64,000 bases of DNA. It comes from an uncultured Lachnospiraceae bacterium. Its GTDB lineage: Bacteria > Bacillota > Clostridia > Lachnospirales > Lachnospiraceae. Made by a program: the position numbers and the translations under genes. Where the stretch lies: the NCBI GenBank assembly GCA_910585825.1, contig CAJUEY010000002.1:72713-136712 (forward strand). The letters run 5' to 3'. Below, piece after piece: positions 61,968 through 64,000 of this stretch; position 1 is the stretch's first letter, and each line of letters opens with the position of its first letter. A model generated the notes under the pieces. The model had not been told where the DNA came from. It was given only the letters and a program-made list of their open reading frames with translations, and did no database searches.

Positions 61968-62626
61968 AAATATTTGTTGTTGAAGATGAAACAGAGATTT
62001 GTAAAGAGTTGTCCGTTCTGTTACAGAAATATGGCTATGCTTATGAAAGCAGCATTGATTTTGCACATATCACAGACCATATTTTGAAAGCGGAAGCAGA
62101 CCTTGTACTGCTGGATATAAACTTGCCATATCAAGACGGTTATATGATATGCCGCGAGATTCGGAAACAGTCGGATATTCCGATTATCGTTCTGACAAGC
62201 AGAAATACAGACTTTGACGAATTGATGAGCCTAAATATCGGTGCAGACGATTTTATATCAAAGCCTTATAACGCACAGGTATTGATAGCGCGTATTCAAA
62301 AAATATTAAAAAGGACTTATGAAGCACAGGTTAATTCTGTCCTTATTCATAAAGGGCTGACAATCAATCTGCTAAAGGCCACTGCTGCTTATGGGGATAA
62401 AGAAGTAGATTTAACAAAAAATGAACTTGGCATACTGCGTTTGCTGGTTGTAAACAAAGGCAATGTGATACCGCGTGACGCGATCATAGATGAATTATGG
62501 CAGAGCGACGAATTTATAGACGAAAACACACTCAATGTTAATATTGTGCGATTGCGTAAGAAGTTATCGGAGATCGGTGCGTCCGATTATTTAGAAACAA
62601 AACGTGGATTGGGATACAAAGTATGA
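61964..62626 (+). CDS. OmpR-family response regulator of a Bce-type module
   Basis: 220 aa. Receiver with acidic EDE (7-9), phospho-acceptor Asp51 in LLDINLPYQDGY and Lys in FISKPYNAQ; winged-helix C-terminus ending YLETKRGLGYKV. GTG start overlaps the HTH gene by 4 bp; the stop overlaps the kinase ATG (ATGA). Probably binds the TTACATTT dyad at 63704-63728. Confidence 0.92.
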   Translation: MKIFVVEDETEICKELSVLLQKYGYAYESSIDFAHITDHILKAEADLVLLDINLPYQDGYMICREIRKQSDIPIIVLTSRNTDFDELMSLNIGADDFISKPYNAQVLIARIQKILKRTYEAQVNSVLIHKGLTINLLKATAAYGDKEVDLTKNELGILRLLVVNKGNVIPRDAIIDELWQSDEFIDENTLNVNIVRLRKKLSEIGASDYLETKRGLGYKV

Positions 62627-63630
62627 GACTGACCGATTATATCATTGACCGCCTTTTTTCTGTTGTAATGTTTTTGGTAGCTGTTGTTTTTTCTATGGGA
62701 CTTCTTTGGTTGATGGGATTGCGCTATGAATTTATTATTTATATCGAAATAATATTCGGGTTTTCCTTTCTTGCAGCGTTGTTATGGGACTACACAAGAA
62801 AAAAGAAATATTACTGCGGATTTATGGCTTTATTTGACGGACTTGACGACAAGACTTTATTAGCAGAGCTTGCAGAAAAGCCGGGATTTCTTGACGGGAA
62901 ACTGTTATATCAAATTCTACGCCTGTCTAATAAGTACATGAATGATAAGTTAGCGGAAGCGGGGGCTGCTAATCAAGAATACCGGGAATATATCGAAATG
63001 TGGGTACATGAAATAAAAACGCCGATAACCTCTGCCCATTTAATTATTGAGAATGACAAGAATATTTCTACAATCCGCATAGATGATGAATTGAATAAAA
63101 TAGACCATTTTGTAGAACAAGCCCTTTTCTATGCGAGAAGTACAACATTGGAAAAAGATTTTAAGATAGAAAAGACAACCTTGAAAACATTGGTACAGGA
63201 AGCGTTGAAAAGTTATTCCAAACAGATCATTGAAGCCCACGGCAGACCTGTATTTGAGAATTTGGATATTCCGGTATTTGCTGATCGGAAATGGTGTGTA
63301 TTCATTATAGGGCAGATCGTAGCTAATTCTGTTAAATATGCAAAAGAAAATCTGACGCTCACTTTTGAGGGGAGTTCTTTTGATAACGGGTGCAGCCTTT
63401 CTATCTCCGATAATGGAATTGGTATAACCGAAGCAGATATTCCGAGGATTTTTGATAAAGGGTTTACCGGGGAAAACGGGCGTAAATTTGGAAAATCAAC
63501 AGGTATTGGGTTATATTTATGCCGGAAATTATGCCATAAGATGAATATGGAAATATCGGTGGCAAGCAGCCTTGAAAATGGGACAACTGTAAAGATCACG
63601 TTCCCCAAAGAAAATCTTTATTTAACATAG
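62623..63630 (+). CDS. BceS-type intramembrane-sensing histidine kinase
   Basis: 335 aa: two membrane helices (about 11-31 and 36-56) with almost no loop between, a short linker, then His129 in MWVHEIKTPITSA, N box IGQIVANSVKYA and G boxes SDNGIGIT and STGIGLYLCRK. This architecture is typical of kinases that read the transport activity of a BceAB-type ABC pump, consistent with the ABC gene beginning at 63961. Confidence 0.92.
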   Translation: MRLTDYIIDRLFSVVMFLVAVVFSMGLLWLMGLRYEFIIYIEIIFGFSFLAALLWDYTRKKKYYCGFMALFDGLDDKTLLAELAEKPGFLDGKLLYQILRLSNKYMNDKLAEAGAANQEYREYIEMWVHEIKTPITSAHLIIENDKNISTIRIDDELNKIDHFVEQALFYARSTTLEKDFKIEKTTLKTLVQEALKSYSKQIIEAHGRPVFENLDIPVFADRKWCVFIIGQIVANSVKYAKENLTLTFEGSSFDNGCSLSISDNGIGITEADIPRIFDKGFTGENGRKFGKSTGIGLYLCRKLCHKMNMEISVASSLENGTTVKITFPKENLYLT

Positions 63631-63663
63631 GAATATCCTGTAAAGCGGGATTGGATTGTACGG

Positions 63664-63693
63664 GCAGGCATGAAAAATGTCTGCTTCTTTTTT
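63664..63693 (+). terminator. Terminator after the BceS-type kinase
   Basis: GCAGGCAT and ATGTCTGC pair (one G-U) with a 5-nt loop, followed by TTCTTTTTT. Confidence 0.7.
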
Positions 63694-63703
63694 ACCCGAA
63701 ACC

Positions 63704-63728
63704 TTACATTTCGGTAATGCAAATGTAA
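63704..63728. promoter_or_regulatory. Likely operator for the Bce-type response regulator
   Basis: TTACATTT (63704-63711) and AAATGTAA (63721-63728) form an 8+8 dyad with a 9-bp spacer, upstream of the peptide and ABC genes. Bce-type regulators bind TNACA/TGTAA inverted repeats before their transporter genes (family knowledge). Binding is inferred. Confidence 0.6.
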
Positions 63729-63820
63729 TCTTATTTAATGGCGTATGTTAAGTTCTTGATATAAAATGTGTAACAGTATAGTTCAAGTTGTGTGTAATGA
63801 GAACATCGAAGATTGGAGGA

Positions 63821-63925
63821 ATGTATATAGTGGATTTTATTTTGAACGTATTTGCAGAGATTGCAGATTTCTGTATTGATTTTTGGATAGACAACATTTT
63901 TAGTAAGTTTACAAAAAAGAAATAA
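63821..63925 (+). CDS. 34-aa hydrophobic peptide upstream of the ABC gene
   Basis: MYIVDFILNVFAEIADFCID then FWIDNIFSKFTKKK: one membrane-length hydrophobic/amphipathic stretch and a lysine tail. The ATG at 63821 is one base from GGAGG, whereas an in-frame GTG at 63830 has ideal spacing, giving 31 aa (MDFIL...). Not recognised by name. Position between regulator/kinase and transporter, 35 bp before the ABC start, suggests a small membrane partner or leader peptide of the transporter. Confidence 0.55.
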   Translation: MYIVDFILNVFAEIADFCIDFWIDNIFSKFTKKK

Positions 63926-63960
63926 AAAAATCCATGTAACCAAAAGAAAGGAGCAAAATT

Positions 63961-64000
63961 ATGAATACCCCGATTTTAGAGGTTTCTGACATTCAAAAAT
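63961..64000 (+). CDS. ABC transporter ATPase start (BceA-like, runs off the window)
   Basis: MNTPILEVSDIQK, with AAAGGAGC seven bases upstream. The opening matches the start of BceA/MacB-type ATPases and follows a BceRS-like pair. Only 13 codons are visible; identity rests mainly on context. Confidence 0.65.
   Translation, partial: MNTPILEVSDIQK

Overview
The window reads as chromosomal DNA of an anaerobic gut Firmicute of the Lachnospiraceae (Clostridium cluster XIVa) type. Grounds: AGGAGG-type ribosome binding sites, TTGACA/TATAAT promoters, a complete Rnf operon in the clostridial order C-D-G-E-A-B, biotin-dependent Na+ pump subunits, an ispH-rpsA overlap, and large secreted glycosidases ending in a lysine-rich leucine-rich-repeat (LRR_5-like) module. 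No tRNA, rRNA or CRISPR array was seen. Species cannot be fixed from the sequence alone.

Layout. 1-5445: divergent arginine genes, argG (partial, minus) against argC-GNAT-argJ-argB-argD (plus), with ArgR-like palindromes between them. 5565-15586: two paralogous secreted GH2 beta-galactosidases of 1677 and 1551 aa on the minus strand. They share a promoter block, and upstream of the second lies the decayed start of what may be a third secreted protein. 16319-18226: housekeeping run yhbY-nadD-yqeK-rsfS. 18379-19527: lexA facing a LysM membrane protein that looks like a YneA-type SOS division inhibitor, with at least four LexA-like boxes between them. 19527-20097: a compact, highly folded non-coding element, a YjfB-like small protein and another inverted repeat. 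20137-27114: ogt, a DUF4422 glycosyltransferase, then a response regulator/kinase/ABC ATPase/FtsX permease module.

27227-31486: a giant 2-hydroxyacyl-CoA dehydratase activase-type protein. 31678-34083: a LysM mini-protein, a rhomboid-fold protein with no recognisable protease motif and a zinc ribbon, and a CgeB-like glycosyltransferase. 34080-38613: a MarR regulator with two 15-bp operators, driving a heterodimeric ABC exporter with one degenerate ATP site. 38667-39917: DD-carboxypeptidase. 40172-45369: an operon combining a 12S-type acyl-CoA carboxyltransferase, OadG, a biotin carrier, the Na+-pump beta subunit and a 5S/OadA-type carboxyltransferase. 45553-49371: a secreted GH84 hexosaminidase with the same C-terminal module as the two galactosidases. 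49529-54498: RpiR regulator, BaiN/YhiN-type flavoprotein, cmk, ispH, rpsA. 54663-55760: YprB-like nuclease. 56032-61008: rnfCDGEAB.

61039-64000 looks accessory: a frameshifted small gene, a small ORF that ends inside a 65-nt hairpin, an excisionase-like HTH protein, and a Bce-type two-component system. A 34-aa peptide and the start of an ABC ATPase follow, running off the window.

Taken together, GH2 and GH84 enzymes could remove galactose and GlcNAc from host or dietary glycans at the cell surface. The biotin/Na+ operon and Rnf couple carboxylate and ferredoxin metabolism to ion gradients. Three separate ABC/regulator modules suggest defence against peptide antibiotics or export of toxic compounds.
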